A stretch of 22,837 nt of DNA from Gp6-AA40 sp036742665 (lineage in GTDB: Bacteria > Acidobacteriota > Vicinamibacteria > Vicinamibacterales > UBA2999): positions 1-22,837 of the forward strand of contig DAINQP010000077.1 in NCBI GenBank assembly GCA_036742665.1. The letters run 5' to 3'. A program made the position numbers and the translations under genes. The notes below the pieces were generated by a model that was not told the DNA's origin, made no database searches, and saw only the letters and a list, made by a program, of their open reading frames with translations. Shown here piece by piece: positions 14,252-22,361 of the stretch. Each line of letters opens with the position of its first letter. Within the stretch, counting starts at the first letter, position 1.

Positions 14252-14578
14252 ATGAGCGACGAACAACAGGAGCGCAAGCAAATCAATTTCACGATCGTTC
14301 CCGACGAGCAACCCGGCGAGCCGCGCATCTACGCCAACTTCTGCTCGATCGCCCACACCCCGTTTGATTTCACGTTGACCTTCTGCGAGGTCATGCCGCT
14401 GTCCGAGAAGGAAGTTCGCGACGCGGAACAGAATCACGTCGTGCGCGCGCCGGTGAAGACCCGCATCGTGGTGCCGGTCCAGTTCGTGCCAAACCTGATT
14501 TCCGCGCTCCAGGAACATATGAGGGTCTTCAACGAGACCTACTCGAACGTGGGATGGTCCAAAGGGCCGGTGCACTAA
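14252..14578 (+). CDS. DUF3467 family protein
   Basis: A 108-residue protein with the DUF3467 pattern. It has a strand ending RIYANFCSIAHTPFDFTLTF (about 25-44), a variable acidic middle, then VKTRIVVPVQFVPNLISALQ and EHMRVFNETYSN. The family is widespread in bacteria and some archaea and has no firmly assigned function; the SPFDF-like segment and the final helix are its hallmarks. The start is the ATG at 14252 (MSDEQQERKQINF), directly after a perfect dyad and without a Shine-Dalgarno. It lies 74 bp after lexA, and its stop is only three bases before the TTG of nth, so it is probably expressed with nth. Confidence 0.88.
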   Translation: MSDEQQERKQINFTIVPDEQPGEPRIYANFCSIAHTPFDFTLTFCEVMPLSEKEVRDAEQNHVVRAPVKTRIVVPVQFVPNLISALQEHMRVFNETYSNVGWSKGPVH

Positions 14579-14581
14579 TAC

Positions 14582-15304
14582 TTGAAATCACCTGACATCA
14601 CTCGCCGCATTATCGAGACACTGTCCGAGCAGCATCCCAACGCGGACACAGAGCTGCACTACCGCAACGCGTTCGAGTTGCTCGTCGCAACGATTCTGTC
14701 GGCGCAATCGACGGACGCTCGAGTGAATATGGTGACGCCGGCGCTGTTCGCGAAGTATCCGAACCCGGCCGCACTGGCATCGGCGCGGCCAGCGTCACTC
14801 GAGAAGCAGATCAAGTCGACAGGTTTCTTTCGCCAGAAGTCGAAAGCCCTGATCGGCATGGCCAGGGCGCTCGTCGCCGAGCACGGCGGCGACGTACCAG
14901 CCGACATGGCGCGGCTCATAAAGCTGCCGGGCGTTGGTCGCAAGACCGCGAACGTCGTGCTCGGTCACGCGCTCGGCGTCCCCGGACTCCCGGTCGATCG
15001 ACATGTGCTCCGCGTCTCGAACCGCATCGGCATTGCCGAGGACGACGATCCGGTCAAGGTCGAGGCGCAACTGTGCGAGGCGCTGCCCAGTGAAATGTGG
15101 ACGCTCGCCTCGGACGTACAGATCCTGCATGGCCGCCGCATCTGCCGGCCGAAGCCGCTCTGCGATCAGTGCCTGGTCATCAACGATTGCAATTACTATC
15201 GCAGCTTGACCGCTGCGCCCGAGCGGGCCGTGAAAGCTGCGCGGCCGGCGCGGCGACCGCGACCCAGCCATGACACGCGCCGCCTTCGAACGTCTCGTCA
15301 CTGA
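14582..15304 (+). CDS. nth: Endonuclease III (DNA glycosylase/AP lyase)
   Basis: Base-excision repair enzyme that removes oxidised pyrimidines and nicks AP sites. The 240-residue product has the conserved FELLVATILSAQSTDARVN (31-49), the helix-hairpin-helix LPGVGRKTANVVL with catalytic Lys121, and the catalytic aspartate in PVDRHVLRVSNR (Asp139). Four cysteines at 188, 194, 197 and 203 should bind a 4Fe-4S cluster. Their spacing is C-x5-C-x2-C-x5-C, one residue shorter in the first loop than the usual C-x6-C. The only start before the conserved part is a TTG at 14582, three bases after the DUF3467 stop. An Arg/Pro-rich tail after about residue 210 is not family sequence and overlaps the next gene by 35 bases. 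Confidence 0.94.
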   Translation: MKSPDITRRIIETLSEQHPNADTELHYRNAFELLVATILSAQSTDARVNMVTPALFAKYPNPAALASARPASLEKQIKSTGFFRQKSKALIGMARALVAEHGGDVPADMARLIKLPGVGRKTANVVLGHALGVPGLPVDRHVLRVSNRIGIAEDDDPVKVEAQLCEALPSEMWTLASDVQILHGRRICRPKPLCDQCLVINDCNYYRSLTAAPERAVKAARPARRPRPSHDTRRLRTSRH

Positions 15305-15677
15305 AGCGATCGCTCTCATCCCCAAGCGATTCCGGCGCGAGATCAAGAACGTTGCGCTCGTCATCGAGGACGAGCCGAGTCGCGATCTGCTCGAGGAAAT
15401 GGAGGTCGAGCCTCCTGACTCCCTGTACGGGCTGTATCAGGGTACGCCGCTCACCGAACGCGGGTGGCCGTGGGGCAATGCGCTGCCCGACCGCATCACC
15501 ATCTTCCAGAAACCGATCGAAGAAGACTGCGACGATGAGGACGAAGTGCGCGCAGTGATTGGTGAAACGCTGATTCACGAGGTCGGCCACTACTTCGGTC
15601 TGAGCGAGGAGGAGATTGAAGAGATCGAGACGCACTATTGGCGCGGAGAAACACTGGGGCCTGAGGAGGAGGATTGA
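15270..15677 (+). CDS. Zincin-type metallopeptidase family protein
   Basis: A 135-residue protein with the metallopeptidase helix LIHEVGHYFGLSEEEIEEIE at residues 101-120 (His103, Glu104, His107 and acidic residues after the GLS turn), as in the minigluzincin-like Zincin_1 family (PF06262). The earlier ITIFQKPIEE and YGLYQGTPLTER segments are also typical of these small bacterial proteins. Substrates are unknown. Family members are often near housekeeping genes, so the position here says little. The start is the ATG at 15270, inside the 3' end of nth (35-base overlap). Its TGA at 15675-15677 overlaps the TTG of rsmA in a TTGA junction, and its last codons (GAGGAGGAT) provide the rsmA ribosome binding site. 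Translation of all three genes is probably coupled. Confidence 0.88.
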   Translation: MTRAAFERLVTEAIALIPKRFRREIKNVALVIEDEPSRDLLEEMEVEPPDSLYGLYQGTPLTERGWPWGNALPDRITIFQKPIEEDCDDEDEVRAVIGETLIHEVGHYFGLSEEEIEEIETHYWRGETLGPEEED

Positions 15678-16483
15678 GGGCCCTTCGACCCGGCTCAGGG
15701 CAGGCTCGCAAGCGATTCGGCCAGCACTTCCTCGAGCCGGCCTGGGTCGCCAAGCTCGTTGACGCGCTCGATGCGCGCCCGGACGAGACGTTCCTCGAGA
15801 TCGGACCTGGCCGCGGCGCGCTCACCGTGCCTCTGGCCGCCAGAGTGAAGCGCCTTTTCGCCGTCGAAATCGACCGCGATCTCGCGGCAGCTCTCCCCGC
15901 GATAGTGCCCGACGTCGATCTCGTTCGAGCGGACTTCCTCGACGTCAACCTCACCGATCTTCTCCGCGACGCCCCCAAGCCCGTGCGCGTCGTCGGCAAC
16001 CTTCCGTACAACGTGGCCTCCCCGATCTTGTTCAAGCTGCTCCACGAGGCGGATGATGGGCGGATGCTGCGGGATGCGACCCTGATGCTGCAGAAGGAGG
16101 TAGCCGATCGTCTCGTAGCGAGGGCAGGTTCCGACGGGTACGGAGCCCTGGCGATTCAGGTGGCTTTGCTCGCCGATGCCAATCGCATTCTGTCCCTGCC
16201 GCCTGGCGCCTTCCGACCGGCACCCAAGGTGAAGTCGGCGGTCGTCTGTCTTCGCTTCCGCGAGCCGGCAGTGGACGTCGGTGATCGTTCGATGTTCGAG
16301 AAACTGGTTCGCGGCGTCTTCCTGCAGCGCCGGAAAACCGTGGCAAACGCCCTTAAGCCGGTCGCCGACGCTATCGGACGCTCCGCGACGGAACTGATTG
16401 AACAGGCACGAGTTGATCCGAAGGCGCGGCCAGAAGCGCTGACGCTCGCCGACTTCGCGCGGCTCGCTCGAGCTATGCTATGA
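15674..16483 (+). CDS. rsmA: 16S rRNA dimethyladenosine transferase RsmA/KsgA
   Basis: Dimethylates A1518 and A1519 of 16S rRNA late in small-subunit assembly. The 269-residue product shows RKRFGQHFLEPAWVAKLVD (12-30), the SAM motif FLEIGPGRGALTVPLA (40-55), the acidic loop FAVEIDRDL, the catalytic VVGNLPYNVASPILF with NLPY at 109-112, and the C-terminal FRPAPKVKSAVV and RRKTVANAL segments. The start is a TTG at 15674 with a strong GAGGAGG before it, in a TTGA overlap with the metallopeptidase gene. Residues 2-10 (RALRPGSGQ) are encoded by a dispersed palindromic repeat (15680-15701). There is no other ATG, GTG or TTG between it and the conserved KRFGQHFL. Confidence 0.96.
   Translation: MRALRPGSGQARKRFGQHFLEPAWVAKLVDALDARPDETFLEIGPGRGALTVPLAARVKRLFAVEIDRDLAAALPAIVPDVDLVRADFLDVNLTDLLRDAPKPVRVVGNLPYNVASPILFKLLHEADDGRMLRDATLMLQKEVADRLVARAGSDGYGALAIQVALLADANRILSLPPGAFRPAPKVKSAVVCLRFREPAVDVGDRSMFEKLVRGVFLQRRKTVANALKPVADAIGRSATELIEQARVDPKARPEALTLADFARLARAML
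15680..15701. repeat. Dispersed palindromic repeat, copy 2 (inside the rsmA start)
   Basis: A 22-bp imperfect palindrome, GCCCTTCGAC then CCGGCTCAGGGC. It matches the copy at 8362-8382 except in the central bases and by one base of length. It starts four codons' worth of bases after the zincin gene's coding end region and lies wholly within the first ten codons of rsmA. Confidence 0.8.
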
Positions 16484-16610
16484 TTTCGCCCGGAAGTCGT
16501 TGAGCCTGCCCGGGTTTGAGGCGCTCCCAGCCGCCTGATTCGTGACCGAGGGCCTGCCAGGGTTCTCGTTTGCGCACACACAATCGAAAGATGCTCTCGC
16601 TGGTCTCCGC

Positions 16611-18308
16611 ATGATTCAGTCCGCCGTACCGGACGTGTCGCCGTCAACGCTCGAGGTCGTCCCTCTTGGAGGCCTCGGCGAGTTCGGCATGAATATGATG
16701 GCCGTGTCATGGGAGGACACCACGATCCTCATCGATGCGGGTGTCATGTTCCCGGAACCCGACCAGCTCGGTGTGGACCTGATTATTCCGGACCTGACGT
16801 TCGTCGAGTCGCGGCGGAACAACGTCAAGGCGCTCATTCTCACCCACGGCCACGAAGATCACATCGGCGCGGTGCCCCACGTCATGCCGATGTTCGACGG
16901 CCCGGTGTACGGCACGGCGATGACGCTGGCGTTCATCCAGCCCAAGTTGGATGAGCACGAAATTGATGCGGGCGATCGTCTCAAGACGATCAGCCCGCGC
17001 GACACGATCACCGTCGGACCGTTCTCGATCGAATTCATTCGCGTCACGCACAGCATGCCAGACTGCGTGGCGCTGGCGATCACGACGCCGGCCGGCACGA
17101 TCGTCCACACTGGCGACTTCAAGATCGATCAGACGCCGATCGACGGCCAGCATTTCGATCTGCACCGCTTCGCCGAGCTCGGCTCGCAAGGCGTGCTCGC
17201 GCTGTTCGCCGACAGCACCAACGTCGATCGCAAAGGATTCACCGGTCCCGAGACTGAAGTCATCGATGCCTTCGAGGAGCTGTTCACCAGCACCCACGGC
17301 AAGCTGGTCGTCGCCGCGTTCTCATCGAGTATTTATCGGATGCAGATCCTCGTGGATCTCGCGACGCAGTTCGAGCGCAAGGTTGCGTTCGTGGGCCGCA
17401 GCATCGTCCAGAATTCCGAGATCGCACAACGCCTCGGCTACCTGCGCATTCCGGCCGGCGTGCAGATTCGCGACAGCGACATCTCGAATTATGCGTCGCA
17501 GGACGTGCTGTGCATCGCGACAGGCTCGCAAGGCGAACCCCAGGCGGCGCTCTCGCGGATCGCCATCGACGATCACCGCTTTGTGAAGCTCAATCCCGAC
17601 GACGCGGTGGTTCTTTCAGCGCGCGCGATTCCCGGCAACGAGAAAGCCATCGCTCGCACGATGAGCCACATCGCCCGCCGCGGCGCCGATGTGGTGACGC
17701 CGGAGATGAAGCATGTCCACGTCTCAGGACATGGCGCGGTGGAAGAATTGAAGCTCGTCCTTTCGCTCGTTCGACCGCGATACTTCGTGCCTGTCCACGG
17801 CGAGTATCGGCAGCTCTCACAGCACGCCCGTGTCGCCAAGACCGTCCTGCGTGGTCTCGAGCCGCCGGTCCAGGTGCTGCTCGCGCAGGACGGCGACATC
17901 ATTCAGTTCGATCGCAATGGTGCGCGCATTGCAGACAAGGCGCCCACCGGCAGAGTGCTTATCGACGTGACACGAGTCGGCGAAGTCGGCGACGAAGTGC
18001 TGCGCGACCGGCGGCATATCGCCGCTGACGGTCTCGTCGTGGCAGTCGTCGCCATCAGCGGTCACAACGGCGCGATTGCCGGCACACCCGAGTTGGTCGC
18101 ACGGGGCTTTGTCGTGGACGAACGCGAGGCTTCGTCATTGTTCGAAGATGCCGAGGGCGTCATTCGCGAATGCATTTCAACGTCGAGCGTCGAGGAACGC
18201 ACCGATCAGGGACTGATGACAGAGAAGCTCCGCGTCGAGCTGCGGCGGTACTTCAAGAGGCGTACCGGGCGCCGGCCTCTTGTTCTGCCAGTACTGATGG
18301 AGATCTGA
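16611..18308 (+). CDS. rnj: Ribonuclease J (metallo-beta-lactamase/beta-CASP)
   Basis: Endo- and 5'-3' exoribonuclease central to mRNA decay and rRNA processing in lineages that use RNase J. The 565-residue product has GGLGEFGMNMMAV (20-32), the metal-binding THGHEDHIGAVPH motif (78-90), FIRVTHSMPDCVAL, VHTGDFKIDQTPID, then the beta-CASP region (about 205-385) including AFSSSIYRMQ and CIATGSQGEP, the VHVSGHGAVEEL and FVPVHGEYRQL histidine motifs, and the C-terminal oligomerisation domain from about 450. The ATG at 16611 is preferred because the conserved fold begins about 14 residues later. A GTG at 16542 would add 23 unconserved residues. Neither start has a clear Shine-Dalgarno. The 127-bp gap after rsmA shows no gene. 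Its TGA lies three bases before the ftsK GTG. Confidence 0.94.
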   Translation: MIQSAVPDVSPSTLEVVPLGGLGEFGMNMMAVSWEDTTILIDAGVMFPEPDQLGVDLIIPDLTFVESRRNNVKALILTHGHEDHIGAVPHVMPMFDGPVYGTAMTLAFIQPKLDEHEIDAGDRLKTISPRDTITVGPFSIEFIRVTHSMPDCVALAITTPAGTIVHTGDFKIDQTPIDGQHFDLHRFAELGSQGVLALFADSTNVDRKGFTGPETEVIDAFEELFTSTHGKLVVAAFSSSIYRMQILVDLATQFERKVAFVGRSIVQNSEIAQRLGYLRIPAGVQIRDSDISNYASQDVLCIATGSQGEPQAALSRIAIDDHRFVKLNPDDAVVLSARAIPGNEKAIARTMSHIARRGADVVTPEMKHVHVSGHGAVEELKLVLSLVRPRYFVPVHGEYRQLSQHARVAKTVLRGLEPPVQVLLAQDGDIIQFDRNGARIADKAPTGRVLIDVTRVGEVGDEVLRDRRHIAADGLVVAVVAISGHNGAIAGTPELVARGFVVDEREASSLFEDAEGVIRECISTSSVEERTDQGLMTEKLRVELRRYFKRRTGRRPLVLPVLMEI

Positions 18309-18311
18309 GTC

Positions 18312-20612
18312 GTGCCTGAGTCCACGTTGTCGCGTCGTATCAGCGAGTTTGTCGGCGTCGCGCTGTTTGCACTGGCGCTGATCTGGCTGATCTCGCTCGT
18401 CACCCACGACGCGGCCGACCCGGTGTGGTTCTTCACGACCGGGGCATCTCACCCACCGGCAAATTTCGTCGGCCGCGTGGGCGCGTTCCTTTCCGAGCTG
18501 TCGTTCCAGCTACTTGGCTATGCCGCGTATCTCATTCCGGCGGTCATCGGCGTCGCCGGCTGGCACTACTTCTGGTGTCAGACGCCCGATGCCGCGTATA
18601 CGAAGCTGACCGGCGTCGCGCTGCTCTTCGGGTGCAGCAGCGCGTTCCTGGGTCTCGTATTCGGCAGCACGGAAGTGACTGGCAAGGCGTTCCACGCCGG
18701 CGGATCGATCGGCCGGGGGTTCGGCCTCTTCATGTCCGACTATCTGAATCGCACCGGCTCGCTCATCGTCCTGCTGACGATGATGATGCTGGCCGTGATT
18801 CTGTCCACGCAGTTCTCGTTCGGCCGGATGTTCGCGTCCGCAACTGCGAACTCGCAGAATCTGTCGGCGCGAGGCATCGGCTGGTTGCGCGCCTGGATTG
18901 AGCGAAAGCGCAAAGACATGGCGCGCCGCGAAGTGATCGCCAAGCACGCCAAGCCGGTTGTCGCTGGCACGAAACCGGGTCGCGCGCCTGCAGCCGAGAG
19001 CGACGAGTCACCGGCGCGGCCGGCAAGATCGATCGAGGCCGAACCCGCGTCACCGTCGTCTCGGCCGTCGCCGCCGGTCGTCGCCCGGAAGAGGGCGGAA
19101 GCTGCACCGCTGCCGCTGGCTGAGGAGCCCAAGGCGCCTGCTCAGCGAAAGAAGGGGGCATTCACGCTACCGCCACCGTCGTTGCTCGACGCGGCCAAGG
19201 CGGAACGCAAGATCGACGAACGGGAACTGATGGAGGCCGCGCATCTGCTGGCTGAGAAATGCCGTGAGTTCGCCGTCGAAGGACAGGTCGCGCAAATCCA
19301 TCCGGGGCCCGTGGTCACGACGTTTGAATTCAAGCCCGAAGCGGGCGTGAAGTACAGCAAGGTGACGAGCCTGGCCGATGACCTGTGTCTCGCGATGCAG
19401 GCCGAATCGGTCCTCATCGACCGCATCCCGGGCAAGTCCACCGTTGGCATTCAGATCCCGAATCCCAACCGCGAAGCGATCTCGCTGCGCGAGATGCTCG
19501 AGTCAGACGCGTATCAGCGTTCGTCATCCAAGCTGACGCTGGCGCTCGGCAAGACGATTCACGGCGAGCCGTACGTCACCGATCTCGCCACGATGCCGCA
19601 CTTGCTGATCGCCGGCTCCACCGGCACCGGCAAGTCGGTCGGCCTGAACTCGATGCTGACGAGCATCCTCTATCGCGCCACCCCGGACGATGTGCGGATG
19701 ATCATGATCGATCCGAAGCGCCTCGAGCTCGGGATGTACGAAGAGATCCCGCACCTCCTCTGCCCCGTCGTCGTCGATCCGAAGAAGGCGGCCAACGCGC
19801 TCCGCTGGGCGGTGCGCGAGATGGAAGAACGTTACAAGACGCTGGCCGCCGAAGGTGTGCGGAACATCGAGCAATACAACCGCAACGTTCGGCTCGTCCA
19901 GCAGGAGCGCGGCGCAGAGGCTGAAGACGCCCCAAAGACGTTGCCCTTCATCGTCGTCGTCATCGACGAGCTCGCCGACCTCATGATGGTGGCGAGCAAC
20001 GAGGTGGAGGAATCCATCTGCCGCCTGGCACAAATGGCCCGCGCGGTGGGCATCCATCTGATCCTGGCTACGCAGCGGCCTTCGGTCGATGTCATCACCG
20101 GTCTGATCAAGGCCAACATGCCGTCGCGTGTCTCCTTCCGCGTGTCCTCGAAGATCGACTCGCGCACGATCCTAGACGCCAACGGAGCCGAGCAGCTCCT
20201 TGGCAAAGGCGACATGCTCTTCCTGCCGCCGGCGTCGTCTCGCAGCATCCGTCTGCACGGACCGTACATCTCCGAACAGGAGAGCGCGCGACTGGCCAGC
20301 TTCCTGCGCAAGCAGGGCAAGCCGACATTCGACGAGTCGATCACCGCCGAAGAGGAGGGCAAGTCCGGTCCTGGCGGGCTCGAGTTCGAGAAAGACGACC
20401 TTTACGACGAAGCCGCGCGCATCGTCGTCAGCAGTGGTCAAGTTTCGATTTCGTATCTGCAGCGCAAACTGCGGGTCGGCTTCAGCCGCGCCGCGCGACT
20501 GGTGGACATGATGGAGGCCGAAGGCCTGGTTTCACCGGGTGCCGCCGGCAAGCCCCGCGAGGTGCTGGTCGATCGCGGCTACTTCGAGGAAGTCGATGCG
20601 CAGCTTCGCTAG
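18312..20612 (+). CDS. ftsK: DNA translocase FtsK/SpoIIIE
   Basis: Septal DNA pump that clears and aligns chromosome termini during division. The 766-residue product has four predicted membrane helices (about 13-32, 62-84, 98-120, 144-166) and a basic Arg/Lys stretch. A short Pro/Ala/Arg-rich linker follows (about 210-285). The motor has Walker A AGSTGTGKSVGLNSML (about 434-449) and Walker B VVVIDELADLMMVASNE (about 548-564). QRPSVDVITGLIKANMPSRV and the C-terminal winged-helix gamma domain (about 695-765, SYLQRKLRVGFSRAARLVDM) complete it. The linker is short compared with E. coli FtsK, giving a SpoIIIE-like size. The start is a GTG at 18312, three bases after the RNase J stop, with GGAG ten bases upstream. 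Its last 17 bases overlap the amidase gene. Confidence 0.96.
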   Translation: MPESTLSRRISEFVGVALFALALIWLISLVTHDAADPVWFFTTGASHPPANFVGRVGAFLSELSFQLLGYAAYLIPAVIGVAGWHYFWCQTPDAAYTKLTGVALLFGCSSAFLGLVFGSTEVTGKAFHAGGSIGRGFGLFMSDYLNRTGSLIVLLTMMMLAVILSTQFSFGRMFASATANSQNLSARGIGWLRAWIERKRKDMARREVIAKHAKPVVAGTKPGRAPAAESDESPARPARSIEAEPASPSSRPSPPVVARKRAEAAPLPLAEEPKAPAQRKKGAFTLPPPSLLDAAKAERKIDERELMEAAHLLAEKCREFAVEGQVAQIHPGPVVTTFEFKPEAGVKYSKVTSLADDLCLAMQAESVLIDRIPGKSTVGIQIPNPNREAISLREMLESDAYQRSSSKLTLALGKTIHGEPYVTDLATMPHLLIAGSTGTGKSVGLNSMLTSILYRATPDDVRMIMIDPKRLELGMYEEIPHLLCPVVVDPKKAANALRWAVREMEERYKTLAAEGVRNIEQYNRNVRLVQQERGAEAEDAPKTLPFIVVVIDELADLMMVASNEVEESICRLAQMARAVGIHLILATQRPSVDVITGLIKANMPSRVSFRVSSKIDSRTILDANGAEQLLGKGDMLFLPPASSRSIRLHGPYISEQESARLASFLRKQGKPTFDESITAEEEGKSGPGGLEFEKDDLYDEAARIVVSSGQVSISYLQRKLRVGFSRAARLVDMMEAEGLVSPGAAGKPREVLVDRGYFEEVDAQLR

Positions 20613-22347
20613 AACATTCGCGCTCGCGCTGATCGTGCTCGCCCCCGTCGTGCACGCGCAGACGCCGCAAGCGAAGAAGCTATACGACGACGCGCTCGTA
20701 CGCGAACGCCTCGTCCGAGACGACCTTCAGCGCGCTCGCACGGACGACGCACGGACGTCTGTCGTGGCGAAGGCTCGCGTGTTGGCCGGCACGTATGAAG
20801 ACATAGCAAGGTTGTTTCCGTCGAGCGGCTACGGGGACAACGCGCTCTGGCAGGGTGCAGTCCTCGCCGCCGATGCCTTCTGGCAGTTCGGCGAGGCGAC
20901 CGATCGCGCCACCGCCCTGCGCCTGTTCTCGGCTCTGACGACGCGTTTCCCCTCGAGCTCGCTGACCACGAAGGTTGCCTCACAGACCAGAAGGCTCCAG
21001 GACGCGAAGCCAGCCATCACGTCGCCTCCAACCCGAACGGCTGCCGCCGTTTCAACGCCGCCGCCCGCACCAACCGGTCTTGCTGCGCTGCCGGCTGCCC
21101 TCACCGGCATCACACGTGAAGTGTTGCCCGAAGTGCTGCGCATCGTGATTCAGCTCGGGAAGGAAGTGGCGTTCTACGACGAACGGATCGGCGGGCCGCC
21201 GCGTGTCTTTCTTGATCTGCAGAACACGCGGGCGATCGAGCCGTTGAAAGACGCGGTCATTCCCTTCCCCGACGATGTCGTAAAGCAGGTTCGGATCGGG
21301 AGGCAGCCGAACTCCCGCACGCGGGTGGTGCTCGATCTCAAAGGCGACGCGCGTTACAGCGTCTATACGCTCTACAACCCATATCGCATCGTCGTGGACT
21401 TCGAACGCAAGCGCGCTCTTCCAGCGGCCCTCGAACCGAGACGTGCCTCAGCACCTGAACCGAAGCCTCTGCCAGTTACCATCGCGGCCGTCACCGAGAA
21501 GCCGACTCCCGCACCGGAGCTCAAGGTCATCGCGACAGCCGCAACGACAACGGACGCCGTGCCGCCATTCGGTGAAGCGGAGACGACTCCGCCTCCCCCG
21601 CTTCCGCCTTCGACCAACACGAACGGTGGGTTCTCGATGTCGCGGCAGCTCGGTCTCGGCGTCGCGCGCATCGTCATCGATCCCGGTCATGGCGGACACG
21701 ATCCGGGTGCGAAGGCACGCGGCCTCGAGGAAGCAGAACTCGTCCTCGACGTGGCGCTTCGGCTGGAGGCCCTGTTGAAGGATGCTGGCGTCGAAGTCAT
21801 CATGACCCGCCGGTCGGATACGTTCATTGCGCTCGACGAGCGGACCGCCATCGCTAACCGCGTCGGCGCAGATCTCTTCTTGTCGATTCACTCCAACGCG
21901 AGCGCAAGCGACCTGGCGCACGGCGTAGAAACGTATTTCCTGAACTTCGCGCCAAATCCACAGACTGAAGCCATTGCCGCTCGCGAAAACGCCGGCGGCT
22001 CCCGGACCATGCGGAACCTGCCCGACATCGTGCGAGCAATCGCGCTCAACAACAAGATCGACGAGTCGCGTGACTTTGCGTCGATGGTACAGAGCGCGCT
22101 GTACACGAAGCTGCAGAAGACGAATCGCATCGTCCGCAATCTGGGCGTGAAGCAGGCGCCATTTATGGTGTTGGTCGGCGCGACGATGCCGAGCATCCTT
22201 GCGGAGATCTCATTCATCACCAACCGGCAGGAAGCCACGCTGCTGAAGACCGACAAGTACAAGCAGCAGATCGCGGAAGCGTTGCTGGCCGGCGTTCTCC
22301 GCTATCAGCAGACGCTGAAGAAGGTCCCCGCGATCGCCGGCCGGTAG
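20596..22347 (+). CDS. Secreted N-acetylmuramoyl-L-alanine amidase (AMIN + Amidase_3)
   Basis: Cuts the bond between MurNAc and the peptide stem in peptidoglycan, as AmiC-type enzymes do at the division site. The 583-residue product has a signal peptide (MRSFARTFALALIVLAPVVH then AQ, cleavage after residue 21) and a helical TPR-like segment (about 27-130). An AMIN domain (about 174-272, EVLRIVIQLGKEVAFYDERI to NPYRIVVDFE) and a Pro/Thr-rich linker follow. The Amidase_3 catalytic domain (about 354-575) has zinc ligands in VIDPGHGGHDPG, GLEEAELVLDVA and FLSIHSNASASD and the catalytic Glu in LAEISFITNRQE. All key residues are present. The start is the ATG at 20596, inside ftsK, with GAGGA six bases upstream, so translation is coupled to ftsK. 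The frame extends upstream but lacks the signal peptide context. Confidence 0.95.
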   Translation: MRSFARTFALALIVLAPVVHAQTPQAKKLYDDALVRERLVRDDLQRARTDDARTSVVAKARVLAGTYEDIARLFPSSGYGDNALWQGAVLAADAFWQFGEATDRATALRLFSALTTRFPSSSLTTKVASQTRRLQDAKPAITSPPTRTAAAVSTPPPAPTGLAALPAALTGITREVLPEVLRIVIQLGKEVAFYDERIGGPPRVFLDLQNTRAIEPLKDAVIPFPDDVVKQVRIGRQPNSRTRVVLDLKGDARYSVYTLYNPYRIVVDFERKRALPAALEPRRASAPEPKPLPVTIAAVTEKPTPAPELKVIATAATTTDAVPPFGEAETTPPPPLPPSTNTNGGFSMSRQLGLGVARIVIDPGHGGHDPGAKARGLEEAELVLDVALRLEALLKDAGVEVIMTRRSDTFIALDERTAIANRVGADLFLSIHSNASASDLAHGVETYFLNFAPNPQTEAIAARENAGGSRTMRNLPDIVRAIALNNKIDESRDFASMVQSALYTKLQKTNRIVRNLGVKQAPFMVLVGATMPSILAEISFITNRQEATLLKTDKYKQQIAEALLAGVLRYQQTLKKVPAIAGR

Positions 22348-22361
22348 AGGCGGACACTACA

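Noticed and set aside
16484..16610. An RNA element or short gene in the rsmA-RNase J gap
   Set aside because: Only weak 5-bp stems and a TATGAT-like box at the very end of rsmA are visible; nothing beyond chance for GC-rich DNA.
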